From NCBI GenBank assembly GCA_963851415.1, contig CAWKPF010000002.1, positions 3,162,001-3,226,000 of the forward strand: DNA of 64,000 nt, in the 5' to 3' direction. This DNA is from CAWKPF01 sp963851415 (lineage in GTDB: Bacteria > Acidobacteriota > Thermoanaerobaculia > Multivoradales > Multivoraceae). The translations under genes were made by a program, and so were the position numbers. Shown piece by piece: positions 17,716 through 26,683 of this stretch (the first letter of the stretch is position 1; each line of letters begins with the position of its first letter). The notes beneath the pieces were generated by a model, which worked only from the letters and a program-made list of their open reading frames with translations, was not told the origin of the DNA and did no database searches.

Positions 17716-17927
17716 TCGGTCGCCCTCTTCGGGGGTGTTCGCGATACCGGCGTCGCTCGTCTCAGAAGCTGCCGTACGGATGGAGCGGCTGGCGTGACCA
17801 GTACGAGACAGAGATGGTTGACCCCGCGTCTCTGGAGGTGTGGTAGAAAGTCATCCAAGTAGCCACTTTTCTATCAGGCCGGTCTCCCCATGGAGGCCAG
17901 GCCCGAACTACAGCAGGGGAGGGAAGT

Positions 17928-19643
17928 ATGAGACGAGCCTCATCGTTCACTGTGTCTCTTGTGTTCGGAGGTTTCACGCTCTGTGCCGCCACCGTTGCCG
18001 CGCAGACCATCAACGGCCCGATTGTCTCGCAGGAGGCTTTTCGTGGCGAATCGATCGCGCTCACCGATCTGGCCGCAGCCGCGGCAGCCGCTCCGGAGTC
18101 CTTCAGCGGCGGCGCCAAGTTCGAGCTCAACAATCCGTACGTCAACCTCCGTTCGGTCACGAAGGGCCCTGGCTTTTCGTTCCGCAGAGCCCCTACGGAC
18201 CGCACGGATCCTGCCGTGATTCAGAAGCTCCACGGGAGTGACGGTACGACCCCGGCGCCCAATGTCAGCTTCGAGGGAACGAGCGACGACGACAATGCGG
18301 CTCTCCTGGGGTTTCGCATCGTGCCGCCCGACACCAACGGTGACGTGGGCCACGTCTACTTTGCCCAGATGAACAATCTGGTGTTCGAGATCTTCGACAA
18401 GGCGACCGGCGCATCGGTTCTGGGTCCGCTGCCCAACAACATCTTCTACGCCGGCCAGCCCACCTTCTGCAACATCTTCAACGACGGCGACCCGGTGGTT
18501 CTCTATGACCACCAGGCGCGGCGCTGGATCTTCAGCCAGTTCGCCTGGGGCACTCCGGAAGGCCGCCAGTGCTTCGCGGTCTCCAAGACCTCGGACCCGC
18601 TCGGCGAGTACTGGCTCTATTCGTTCGTCATGACCACGCCGGGCGCTTTCGCGGTCAACGACTATCCCAAGCTCGGGCTCTGGACCGACGGTATCTACTA
18701 CACGGCCAACGACTTCACCCCCAGCCTCACGACTGTAAGCGCCTTCGCCTTGGACAAGGAGGCCATGTACGCAGGTCAGCCCGCCACGTCGATCGGTTTC
18801 ACCCTTCCGTTCATCGACGGCGACGTGATCAACTACAGCCTGCTTCCTTCGCACTGGGAAGGCGACATCAAGCCCACGAAGGGGACACCGAACACCTTCA
18901 TCCAGATGTGGGATAGCGAGCAGTTCTCCTTTTCGGGCGGCGGCCCCGACGGCGTCAAGCTGTGGGACTTCTATGCCGATTTCGACAGCCCCGCCGATTC
19001 GGAGTTCGTTCCCCGAGGGGTGGTTGAGCTGTTCGAGTACGAGTCGTTTGTCTGCCCGAGCCGAAACTGCGTCGACCAGCCGGACCCGGGCCTGACGGCG
19101 CTAGGCAACGGTCTCGACGCGATCGACTTCCACTTGATGCACAAGGCGCAGTACCGGAACTTCGGCAACTATGCTTCGCTGGTGTTCAGCGGCACGGTCT
19201 CGGCAGATGGCTCTCAGCTGGGTACCGCCGGTGTCCTGTGGGGAGAGCTTCGCAGCAGCAAGGGCGGTCCCTGGACTCACCACCAGTCGAGCATCTTCGC
19301 GCCAGACGACGGCGAGGAGCGCTTCATGCCCAGCATCGCCCAGAACAAGAACGGCGAGATCGCCCTGGGTTATACCGTGTCGAGTGTCGGTACCTATCCG
19401 TCGGTGCGTTACACGACCCGCCAGGAAGGCGACCCACTCGGCACCATGACCGGCGGCGAGGTCGCCTGCCACGACGGAACCGGTTCGCAGGTCTCCTCAG
19501 CGAACCGCTGGGGTGACTACTCCTCGATGAGCGTCGATCCACAGAGCGACTGCACGTTCTGGTACACCAACGAGTACTACGAAGACAACGGCTCGTTCGA
19601 CTTCAAGACGCGGATCTGTTCGTTCGACACTTGCGGTAAGTGA
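17928..19643 (+). CDS. Large secreted protein of unknown function
   Basis: A 571-residue exported protein with a signal peptide ending VAAQ. The body is rich in aromatic and Gly/Asp residues and reads as a beta-propeller: LGFRIVPPDTNGDVG, DPVVLYDHQARRWIFSQF, VNDYPKLGLWTDGIYYTAN, and a C-terminal NRWGDYSSMSVDP followed by CTFWYTNEYY. I recall proteins with this last signature in many Acidobacteriota-like and related genomes, without assigned function. Paired cysteines suggest a disulphide-stabilised extracellular protein. GGGAGG precedes ATG 17928. A strong terminator follows at 19684. Confidence 0.78.
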   Translation: MRRASSFTVSLVFGGFTLCAATVAAQTINGPIVSQEAFRGESIALTDLAAAAAAAPESFSGGAKFELNNPYVNLRSVTKGPGFSFRRAPTDRTDPAVIQKLHGSDGTTPAPNVSFEGTSDDDNAALLGFRIVPPDTNGDVGHVYFAQMNNLVFEIFDKATGASVLGPLPNNIFYAGQPTFCNIFNDGDPVVLYDHQARRWIFSQFAWGTPEGRQCFAVSKTSDPLGEYWLYSFVMTTPGAFAVNDYPKLGLWTDGIYYTANDFTPSLTTVSAFALDKEAMYAGQPATSIGFTLPFIDGDVINYSLLPSHWEGDIKPTKGTPNTFIQMWDSEQFSFSGGGPDGVKLWDFYADFDSPADSEFVPRGVVELFEYESFVCPSRNCVDQPDPGLTALGNGLDAIDFHLMHKAQYRNFGNYASLVFSGTVSADGSQLGTAGVLWGELRSSKGGPWTHHQSSIFAPDDGEERFMPSIAQNKNGEIALGYTVSSVGTYPSVRYTTRQEGDPLGTMTGGEVACHDGTGSQVSSANRWGDYSSMSVDPQSDCTFWYTNEYYEDNGSFDFKTRICSFDTCGK

Positions 19644-19651
19644 AGGTGGCT

Positions 19652-19673
19652 CGTGGCAGGGATCCCTGCCACG
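19652..19673. other. Perfect 22-base palindrome after the secreted protein gene
   Basis: The two halves CGTGGCAGGGA and TCCCTGCCACG are exact complements with no spacer, 9 bases after the stop codon. It may be part of the terminator region or an unrelated palindrome; no T-run follows it directly. Confidence 0.5.
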
Positions 19674-19683
19674 GTCTGGAGAG

Positions 19684-19710
19684 GGCCGGTGCGAAAGCGC
19701 CGGCCATTTT
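19684..19710 (+). terminator. Rho-independent terminator of the secreted protein gene
   Basis: Nine-base stem GGCCGGTGC / GCGCCGGCC (one G-T pair) closed by the stable tetraloop GAAA, followed by ATTTTCCT. It lies 40 bases after the stop of the 571-residue secreted protein. Confidence 0.85.
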
Positions 19711-19848
19711 CCTGCCCACGCGTTCGTTCCCACGGGTCTCTACAGGCGCTATGGCGGGAGGTTGCCCCGCCAATGGCAACCAGGCCCGCCAGCGGCGTGG
19801 CGGAGGCTAGCGGCCCAACTGACCGAGCTCCCCTGCACTCTGATTCCT

Positions 19849-20412
19849 TCAGAGCGCGCAGGCCTGCTTCACCCGCTCGTTGATCTCCCGCGACGTCATG
19901 CCCTTTGGATCGTGCGGCCATTCGCTCAGACCGGCGCTGTGCAGCGCTTCGTGGATCAGGATCGTGATCTTGCCCAGATGGCGCAGGGAGTGGAACCGGC
20001 GGCAGATCAGGATTCGACTCCCCCCGACCTCGGTCGCCGCTCCGGTACCTGGTTTGCACCGGGCCACTTCCGAGGGGCTCTCCACCTGCCGATAGTGATT
20101 TCGACTCAGCGCAGCGACTCCGTCCAGACGGAGATCCTCGAACAGGGCGCGGCAGGTCGGGTTCTTCTTCAGCAGCTTCAAGGCCGACCTGTGGGCGGCG
20201 CGTAGCGCGAACCGGTTGGGACCGTCCATCTCGGGCCCGATCTCCGCACGGCGGTAGCGGGGTTGCGAGTCCGGGGCCGTGCGGTCGACCTGGGCCAGCG
20301 ACGGCTCGGCCAGGGCCAGGGCGGCGAGCACGATCCACTGAGGGGCGCAACGGACGCTCCGGGGGGATCTCGAACCGATGCGGGCGATTGGAGGGCGGGG
20401 CTCTCGTCTCAT
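19849..20412 (-). CDS. Exported small HExxH (zincin-like) protein
   Basis: A 187-residue protein with a basic N-terminus and a hydrophobic stretch WIVLAALALAEPSLAQ that should act as a signal peptide. The key motif is ILIHEALHSAGLSEWP (H154, E155, H158), an HExxHxxGL zinc site; a third ligand could be E164 or H167. A pair of cysteines (CRALFED, ARCKPG, ICRRF) may form disulphides. Small secreted zincins of this kind can be peptidases, but no pro-domain or specificity feature is visible. ATG 20412 is preceded by AGGAGAC; upstream in-frame sequence overlaps the divergent sigma factor start and was rejected. Confidence 0.72.
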   Translation of the reverse strand: MRREPRPPIARIGSRSPRSVRCAPQWIVLAALALAEPSLAQVDRTAPDSQPRYRRAEIGPEMDGPNRFALRAAHRSALKLLKKNPTCRALFEDLRLDGVAALSRNHYRQVESPSEVARCKPGTGAATEVGGSRILICRRFHSLRHLGKITILIHEALHSAGLSEWPHDPKGMTSREINERVKQACAL

Positions 20413-20557
20413 GGCTGTCTCCTTCCGGCCCCGTAGACGGGAACTGCCGACGAACCCCCTCATCGACTCGGGGGAATCTCTGGCCCCGGTCTCCCGGTTG
20501 GCTCGGTCTCCGGGTGCCCCATCCCACCTGCTAGGTTGGAGCGCAGGAGGGAATCCG

Positions 20558-21142
20558 TTGGCGTCGGAGAACGACAGCTCGTCCACAATCACCCGCCTGC
20601 TCATCGAGTGGCGCGAGGGAGACCCGCGCGCATTCGAGACCCTCGTGCCGCTGGTCTACGACGAGCTGCGCCGTCTGGCGCGCCTCCAGATGCGAGGCCA
20701 GGGCACCGACCACACCCTGCAGCCCACCGCCCTGGTCAACGAGGCCTACGGTCGGCTGGTCGGTCTCGAGCTCGACTGGCAGGACCGCACCCACTTCTTC
20801 AGCATGGCGGCCCGCACCATGAGACGGGTGCTGGTCGATCACGCGCGCGCCCAGCGAGCCGCCAAGCGGGGCGCCGGAGCCGTCCAGGTCTCGCTGCAGG
20901 ACTTCCACGCCCAGAGCGAAACGCCGTTCGATCTGCTGGCGGTCGACGAGGCCCTCGAACGCCTGGCGGGTCAGGACGAGCGAGCCGCCAAGGTGGTCGA
21001 GCTCTACTACTTCGCCGGGATGACCTGCCCCGAGATCGCCGCGGTGCTCGAGGTCTCTCGCGCTACCGCCGAGCGCGACCTGCGCTTCGCGCGATCGTGG
21101 CTACGTCGCGAGCTGGTGGGGGACGAGGCGAGTCCCGGCTAG
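20558..21142 (+). CDS. ECF sigma factor (TIGR02999-type)
   Basis: A 194-residue ECF sigma factor. Region 2 is clear (FETLVPLVYDELRRLARLQMRGQ, given here in parts: LVYDELRRLAR, LVNEAYGRLV, FFSMAARTMRRVLVDHAR) and region 4 has YYFAGMTCPEIAAVLEVSRAT. The LQPTALVNEAY and MRRVLVDHAR phrases are typical of the family common in Acidobacteriota and Planctomycetes. The start is TTG at 20558: AGGAGGG lies 8 bases before it and the earlier open frame has noise composition. No anti-sigma factor is adjacent; instead the convergent gene is a Ser/Thr kinase, suggesting control by phosphorylation. Confidence 0.9.
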   Translation: MASENDSSSTITRLLIEWREGDPRAFETLVPLVYDELRRLARLQMRGQGTDHTLQPTALVNEAYGRLVGLELDWQDRTHFFSMAARTMRRVLVDHARAQRAAKRGAGAVQVSLQDFHAQSETPFDLLAVDEALERLAGQDERAAKVVELYYFAGMTCPEIAAVLEVSRATAERDLRFARSWLRRELVGDEASPG

Positions 21143-21143
21143 G

Positions 21144-21168
21144 AGCCTGCGCGAGAATTCGCGCGGCT
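21144..21168. terminator. Hairpin between convergent sigma factor and kinase genes
   Basis: AGCC-T-GCGCGA / TCGCGCGGCT with a GAAT loop gives a ten-pair stem with one bulge just after the sigma factor stop. There is no T-run on either side, so it is a weak intrinsic terminator at best, but its place between convergent genes fits a bidirectional stop. Confidence 0.5.
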
Positions 21169-21186
21169 GATAGAGAGGTAGCGGCG

Positions 21187-23868
21187 CTAGCGCGGCTCCA
21201 GACCCGGAAAGCCGATCGCATCGACGATCTCGCGGAAGCGAGGCAGCTCCATCAGTCGGTCGAACTCCAGCGAGCACGGAAGAGTGAGCAGGATGTCGCG
21301 TCGCACCTCGAAGGCCGTCTCGATCTGCGCCATCGCCTTCTCCTCCTCGCCGAGTGCCACGTAAGCTGATGGAAACCAGTCGAAGCCACGCTCTTCGAGC
21401 TCGCGCACGGTTTCGAGGGCCTCCTCTCGCCGTCCGCTCCGCGCCTGGGCGTAGGGAAGCAGACCGACCATCCAGGGCCGCAAATCGGCCCAGTAGTCGA
21501 GAGGCCCTTCGAGGGTGTTCCGCGCTTCCTCGAAGTCGCCACGCCGAAGGAGCACTTCCGCGAGAAGCAGCTCGCCGAGCCGCTTCTCTCCGGATCGAAT
21601 CAGCGAGCGGGCCGCCGTCTCGGCCTCGTCCAGCCTCCCCCCACACAGGTACACCTTGCCCAGCTGATACGGGAAGAGGCTGCTCGACGGGTGTCGCTCG
21701 AGGATCTCCAGGTACTCCGCGATCGCCTCGTCCCAGCGCTGCGCGAAGACCAGGTAGCGGGCCCAGCCCCAGAGCCCTTCTCCCCCCAGCTCGCGAGCGC
21801 GCTCGAAGGCGGACTCGGCAGCGGCCCAGTCCCACTCGTGAAAGAAAAGGACCCTTCCGAGCACGAGGTGGGCCATGGCCTCGGTCTCGTCCAACTCGAG
21901 GGCGCGCTGTGCCGCGGCCTTGGCGCGCGGGTAGTACTCGGCCTGAACGGCGGGCCCGCTCGAGTTGGCGAGCCAGGCATAGGCTCCGGCCAGTTGGGCC
22001 CGGGGTTGCGCCCACCCGGGCTCCATATCGATCGCCCGCTGGAACTCTCGGAAGCTGGCTTGCACGGGCTGCAGGGACGCGGCGTTACCGGACGAAGCCT
22101 CCTCGATCCGAGCCAGGCCCCGCAGGTAGGCATCGTGCGCCTCGGGATCGATCTTCTTCGTACGGAGGATCCGTGCTCGTTCCTCGGGAGCGATCTCGAC
22201 TCGGACCGCTCCCGCGACCGCAGCCGCCACTTCACTCTGGAGCGCGAGAACGTCCTGGAGACCCCTCTCGTAGCTCTCGGCCCAGAGATTCTCGTCGGTC
22301 GAAGCCTCGGTGAGCTGGACCGAGATCCGGACACGCCCGCCGGCGTGCAGCACCGTACCGGTCAGCACCTTGTCGACACCCAGCCCTCGTGCGATCTCGG
22401 GTAGCGGCACGCGGGTGCCCTTGAACTGCATCACCGAGGTTCGCGAGATCACCTTGAGCGCCGCGATCTTGGAGAGATCGGTGATCAGGGCATCGGTCAT
22501 GCCGTCGGCGAAGTACTCTTCCCCGGAGGGCCCCAGGTTCTCGAGTGGCAGCACCGCGATCGAAGCCGACTCGGCGGACTCTGCCTCCCTGACGGCTCGC
22601 GCGACCAGTTCGGCCGGGTCAGGCGGCTCTTCGCCACTCGTCCTCGACGAGTCAAAGCCGAGGTAGAGCGCCAACTGCCACGAGAGGACGGCCACCAGTC
22701 CCACACCGAACAACCCCACGACGATCCGCTTCGTCCAGGGAGCCGATGGGGCGACCGTCTCGGTGCCGGAGACCCCTCGGGCCACGGTGGGCTGATCCTC
22801 CGTCGCGAGCTGGGTCGCCATGGCGCGCAGATCGTCGATCAGCTCCGCGGTGGAAGGGTAGCGATCCTCCCGCCTCTTGGCCAGACAGCGCCCGATGATC
22901 TGGCGCAGTGAAGAGGGTACACGCGCCTCGAAGTCGGCCGGCAGGTCGGGCTCCTCGTGGAGAATGGCCGAAAGGGTATCGGCGTCGCTGTTCCTGCGAA
23001 AGGCCCGCTGCCCCGTGGCCATCTCCAGCAGCATCGCGCCGAAAGCGAACTGATCGGAGCGAGCATCGACCGTCTCTCCGCGCGCCTGTTCGGGAGACAT
23101 GTAGGCGGTGGTGCCGAGAATCCGACCAGTCTGGGTCTCGAGGCCGTCGCTCGGGGAGGATCCCGACTCGCCCGGCTCGGCCACGGTCTTGGCCAGTCCG
23201 AAGTCGAGGATCTTGGTCCGACCGTCCCCGGTCAGCATCACATTGCCGGGCTTGAGGTCGCGGTGGACCATCTTCGCCGCGTGAGCCTGGGCCAGTCCCT
23301 CGGCGATCTGCTCCGCCAGATCCACCACGGTCTCGACCGGCAGCGGTCCGCGCTCGAGCCGGTCGCGGAGAGTCTCGCCCTCGACCAGCTCCATCACCAG
23401 GAAGCGAATGCCCTCGGCACTCTCGATCCCGTGAATGGTGGCGATACCAGGGTGGTGGAGCGCCGCGAGCGCCTGCGCCTCGCGCTGGAATCGGGCCAGA
23501 CGCTCCGGATCGGCTTCGAGGTGGGCGGGCAGAATCTTGATCGCCACGTCCCGAGCCAGATCGACGTCGGTGGCGCGATACACCACGCCCATTCCGCCCT
23601 CCCCGATCTTCTCTGCGACGCGGTAGCGACCGAGCATGCGTCCCGAGAGGTCCGCGGAAACCCGCTCCGCGGGCTCGACCGCTTCGGCGAAGGCTCGTTC
23701 GAACGAGGCACCGCTGTCGAGCGAGTGCTCGATCAGCGACTCGAGCGAGGCGCGAAGCTCGGAGTCGTCCCCGCAGGAGCGAGCCACGAACGCGGAACGC
23801 TCAGAGGTCGGCAGAGCGAGAGCAGCGTCGAACAGCTCACGCAGCCGCTTCCACCTGTCAGGGTCCAT
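21187..23868 (-). CDS. Membrane Ser/Thr protein kinase with TolB-like and TPR extracytoplasmic half
   Basis: An 893-residue kinase. A short helical N-terminal domain (1-75) precedes the kinase domain (80-355) with GEGGMG, VAIK (K111), HRDLKPGN (D204) and DFG (222-224), all residues for activity. One membrane segment (about 381-404) follows. The outside half starts with a TolB-N-like domain (SIAVLPLENLG, FADGMTDALITDLS, YLVDKVLTG-like VDKVLTGTV) and ends in TPR repeats (about 600-860), the layout seen in CadC/adenylate-cyclase-type output proteins. It probably senses or scaffolds outside and phosphorylates inside. It converges on the ECF sigma factor gene, its likely functional partner. Confidence 0.93.
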   Translation of the reverse strand: MDPDRWKRLRELFDAALALPTSERSAFVARSCGDDSELRASLESLIEHSLDSGASFERAFAEAVEPAERVSADLSGRMLGRYRVAEKIGEGGMGVVYRATDVDLARDVAIKILPAHLEADPERLARFQREAQALAALHHPGIATIHGIESAEGIRFLVMELVEGETLRDRLERGPLPVETVVDLAEQIAEGLAQAHAAKMVHRDLKPGNVMLTGDGRTKILDFGLAKTVAEPGESGSSPSDGLETQTGRILGTTAYMSPEQARGETVDARSDQFAFGAMLLEMATGQRAFRRNSDADTLSAILHEEPDLPADFEARVPSSLRQIIGRCLAKRREDRYPSTAELIDDLRAMATQLATEDQPTVARGVSGTETVAPSAPWTKRIVVGLFGVGLVAVLSWQLALYLGFDSSRTSGEEPPDPAELVARAVREAESAESASIAVLPLENLGPSGEEYFADGMTDALITDLSKIAALKVISRTSVMQFKGTRVPLPEIARGLGVDKVLTGTVLHAGGRVRISVQLTEASTDENLWAESYERGLQDVLALQSEVAAAVAGAVRVEIAPEERARILRTKKIDPEAHDAYLRGLARIEEASSGNAASLQPVQASFREFQRAIDMEPGWAQPRAQLAGAYAWLANSSGPAVQAEYYPRAKAAAQRALELDETEAMAHLVLGRVLFFHEWDWAAAESAFERARELGGEGLWGWARYLVFAQRWDEAIAEYLEILERHPSSSLFPYQLGKVYLCGGRLDEAETAARSLIRSGEKRLGELLLAEVLLRRGDFEEARNTLEGPLDYWADLRPWMVGLLPYAQARSGRREEALETVRELEERGFDWFPSAYVALGEEEKAMAQIETAFEVRRDILLTLPCSLEFDRLMELPRFREIVDAIGFPGLEPR

Positions 23869-24047
23869 CGTTGCTCACTCGGACCTCCATCGAACCTCTC
23901 CGCTGCCGGGAATCGGTGGCCGAACTCTATCGCGTCGGCCCAAGCCGCACTCCGAACGGGCCGAAGGTCTTTCGAGGAACGCGTCGCCTCCGCTCGGGAG
24001 CGTGCACGATCTCCGGACCTCGCGTGCTCAGACCCGAATGGGACGGC

Positions 24048-24918
24048 CTAGGAGTCACCTACCTCACCGCGTGCCCGGCTGAGTTGCCGGAGCTCGGAGA
24101 ACCAGTCGGTATAGAGGCGGATCCAGGCCTCCTCCTCGGTCCGGGGATCTTCGCTACGGAGCATGACGAAGCGCCCCCCGTCCCGGGCGACGTCGTATTC
24201 AGGGAAGGTGTAGCCGGCGGAGGCCCGCCCGTTCGGCCCGCCGGAGAGGAGGCTCGCATCGAGCACGAGCTCGGAGCGCTCGAAGCGAAAGCTCGGTGTT
24301 TCGGTGTCGACTCGGGAGAGCATGAGACCGTCTTCCGTCCGGTAGAAGAGCTCGCGCCCGTCCTTCGACCAACGTGGCTGACCGCCGCCGTCGTTGGAGA
24401 TCTTCCACTTGCCGCCCTGGTCACCGAGGCCGACGACGTAGACCTCCCAGCGTCCGGACTCGGTCGAGCCGAAGGCGAGGTAGCGTCCGTTCGGGGAAAC
24501 GGCAGGGAGTTGCTCGAGGAAGGGGGTGGCGACGATGGCCCGTGGCGTCGCCGGAGCCTCGGATAGATCGAGGGTCCACAGGTTGCCGTCCGAGCTCTGT
24601 ACCAGCAGCGTGTCGCGCCACCAGTCGAGCGGATACCACGAGGTCGCCGGGTCGAGCTCGGCCTCAATGAGCTCGGCCTCGGCTACCCGGACTGGGGGCG
24701 TAGACGATCGTGTCGTCCGGTCCCCAGCTGGCGCCGCGGCTGCGCTCCACTTCGACGATCGGGACCTCACTGCCGCCGGTCACCGACACCTTTTTGAGTT
24801 CGTTGGGACTGGCGAAGCCGAGCCACTTGCCGTCGCACGAGAAGAACGGGTGGTAGACCGAGGTGGTGCCTCCGCCAGTGGCGTCAGAGTCATGGGAACC
24901 TCGTTGCCGTCGGGGCAT
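24048..24918 (-). pseudogene. Relic of a Ser/Thr kinase: WD40-like C-terminal part, internally deleted
   Basis: Two pieces of the beta-propeller half of a TolB/WD40-type kinase remain in different frames. The upstream piece (24918 to about 24700) reads FFSCDGKWLGFASPNELKKV and RGASWGPDDTIVYAP; the downstream piece (about 24690 to 24048) reads WWRDTLLVQSSDGNLWTLDL, SPNGRYLAFGSTESGRWEVYV and PRWSKDGRELFYRTEDG. In intact relatives these are separated by a few hundred residues, so a large internal deletion with a frame change has occurred, and the kinase domain is missing altogether. No start or ribosome site. The remaining second frame is still long, so decay may be recent. Confidence 0.78.
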
Positions 24919-25013
24919 GGAGCGACCTACGGGGGGCGGGCCGCAAGAGATGAGGGTCCGATACTACCGGAGCGGTGACGATGGATGGCGGATGACTCGA
25001 GGGCCCACACCCC

Positions 25014-25505
25014 GTGCCAAAGGCCTCCCTCCGGCTGACGCCGTCAGGGCGGGAGCTCGTGCGGCGATCGCTCTACGGCGAAAGACCGGCACCAGCGAAG
25101 CCAGCGGCGATGGGGCCGGTGGCAAACCCGGTGGCCAGCTCGGTGTTCTTCCTCACCAACATCAGCTGCGGGTCGGCCTGCCTCGACTTCGCGGACCTGG
25201 TGCTGAGCCTCGAGAACGTGACCCAGATCGGCCAGGTGACGACCGCCGACACGCAATACATGGAGGTCCGCACGCAGCCCGCCCCCTCCGGCCTCGCTCG
25301 CTTCATCATCCCGGTCAAGGTCTACCGCGACCGGCTGCGTGCGCCCCTGCAGTCCTACCATCCCGAGACCGTCTACGACGGCTTCGACTGGTCGGACGAG
25401 GCCGTCGTCGCATGGACGGACTCCGTCGTCGACGCTCAGCTAGCGGATCGGGCAACTCCGGATAAGACACTGTCGGGGCCGAGTCAAGATGCCCGGCAGA
25501 GGTGA
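25014..25505 (+). pseudogene. Relic of an S41-family peptidase, C-terminal part
   Basis: From about 25120 the frame reads NPVASSVFFLTNISCGSACLDFADLVL, shown here as its key parts SSVFFLTN and CGSACLDFAD, then IGQVTTADTQYME and RFIIPVKVYRDR. This is like the end of C-terminal-processing-type S41 peptidases, where a Ser in a G-S-A motif is the nucleophile. The N-terminal domain and PDZ-like region are absent, there is no signal peptide, and the first codons look like noise. I read it as a truncated gene; family assignment is moderately sure. Confidence 0.55.
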
Positions 25506-25690
25506 TCGGAGAATGATGAGTCTCGAACCGAGCCGACGTCTGTCACAGGGGCGCTGATTTCAGAGCCACCCCAACGCCGGCGACATTGCATGGTTCTGGA
25601 GCACCCCTGGCTCAGCAACACCAGCAACGCTGCAATCCGACTGAGGTCTCGCGGCATCGGCTCGGACCGATCCGGATCACCCCTTCACCG

Positions 25691-26545
25691 TCAGTCCCTG
25701 GGACGCAGCGAGCTGACCGCGTCGTCGAGCCGCATGCGACTCAGGTCCGACACGTCCCGGTCGACCGTGACGCAATCCCGGAAGTCCGCACCCGCACAGA
25801 GCTCCCAGCTACCGTCGACCCGGACCGAGGAGATGCGGTCGTTCCAGTTGCCGGGCAGTGCTCGCACGTCGGACTCGAACGTCTCCGAGGAGCCGTCGTA
25901 GTCGCGGCCGTCGTAAACGGTGATCGAGTTGCGCGCCCCCGAGCCGCCCCCGGCCCAATCGTCGTCGTCCTCGACCGAGCGCAGGGAGCTGACCCGGTCG
26001 TTGAGCCGCATGCGACCCAGATCCGGCGCGTCGCGGTCGACGGTGGTGCAGTCCTGGAAGTTGGAGCCGTCACACAGCTCCCAAGTCCCCTCGACCCGAA
26101 CCGAGGAGATGCGGTCGTTCCAGTTGCCGGGCAGTGCTCGCACGTCGGACTCGAACGTCTCGGAGGAGCCGTCGTAGACAGTGATCGAGTTCCGTCCTCC
26201 CGTGCCGCCCCCGGCCCAGTTGTCGTCATCGTCATCGTCGCCCACGGGGCGAAGCGAGCTGACCCGGTCGTCGAGCCGTATACGGCTCAGATCTGACGTG
26301 TCGTCGTCGATCCTGACGCAGTCCCGGAAGTTGGCTCCGTCGCACAGCTCCCAGGCCCCCTCGACCCGGACCGACGAGATGCGGTCGTTCCAGTTGCCCG
26401 GGAGTGCGCGTACCGCGGACTCGAAGGTCTCCGAAGCGCCATCGAAATCAGGGCCGTCATAGACCCGGATCCTCTGGGCGGTGAGCGGAGTCGTGACCAG
26501 GATCAAGAGAGCAAGGCCGATCAGGCTCAGACGGAGCATTCTCAT
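25691..26545 (-). CDS. Secreted protein with three beta/gamma-crystallin domains
   Basis: A 284-residue exported protein: signal peptide MRMLRLSLIGLALLIL...TAQ, then three crystallin units of about 78 residues (starting near residues 25, 113 and 204) joined by Asp/Gly linkers (DDDDDDNWAGGG, DDDDWAGGG). Each unit has the beta strand VYDG..SETF and two double-clamp calcium motifs of the form N/D-N/D-x-x-S-S: NDRISS and DDRVSS, NDRISS and NDRVSS, NDRISS and DDAVSS. So six Ca2+ sites are expected. Units 2 and 3 are nearly identical, including a 62-base exact DNA match; unit 2 lacks about four residues after VYDG. Likely a calcium-stabilised surface or matrix protein. Start ATG 26545 (or 26539) follows GGGGAA. 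Confidence 0.9.
   Translation of the reverse strand: MRMLRLSLIGLALLILVTTPLTAQRIRVYDGPDFDGASETFESAVRALPGNWNDRISSVRVEGAWELCDGANFRDCVRIDDDTSDLSRIRLDDRVSSLRPVGDDDDDDNWAGGGTGGRNSITVYDGSSETFESDVRALPGNWNDRISSVRVEGTWELCDGSNFQDCTTVDRDAPDLGRMRLNDRVSSLRSVEDDDDWAGGGSGARNSITVYDGRDYDGSSETFESDVRALPGNWNDRISSVRVDGSWELCAGADFRDCVTVDRDVSDLSRMRLDDAVSSLRPRD
25824..26161. repeat. Exact 62-base internal repeat in the crystallin gene
   Basis: The segment 25824-25885 recurs at 26100-26161 without a change, in direct orientation, 276 bases apart. It encodes the same part of crystallin units 3 and 2 (SETFESDV to NDRISSV). The first unit has a related but diverged copy around 26374-26435. This indicates a recent unit duplication or gene conversion. 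Confidence 0.9.
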
Positions 26546-26683
26546 GAGACGTTCCCCACTGGTGTCGATCGCGGCTTGTCCGCGCGTTGGTCTGTCGCGG
26601 TTCGCGGAACCGCTCGGGAGTCCACGACACTGCCACAGGAAGGGCACGCCGGCTGTCGGCCAGGCGACAGTCCAGCGGCGTCT

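Noticed and set aside
17840..17880. CCACTTTTCT stretch similar to the end of the REP-like element
   Set aside because: Only ten bases match and the palindromic GGTGCC core is missing.
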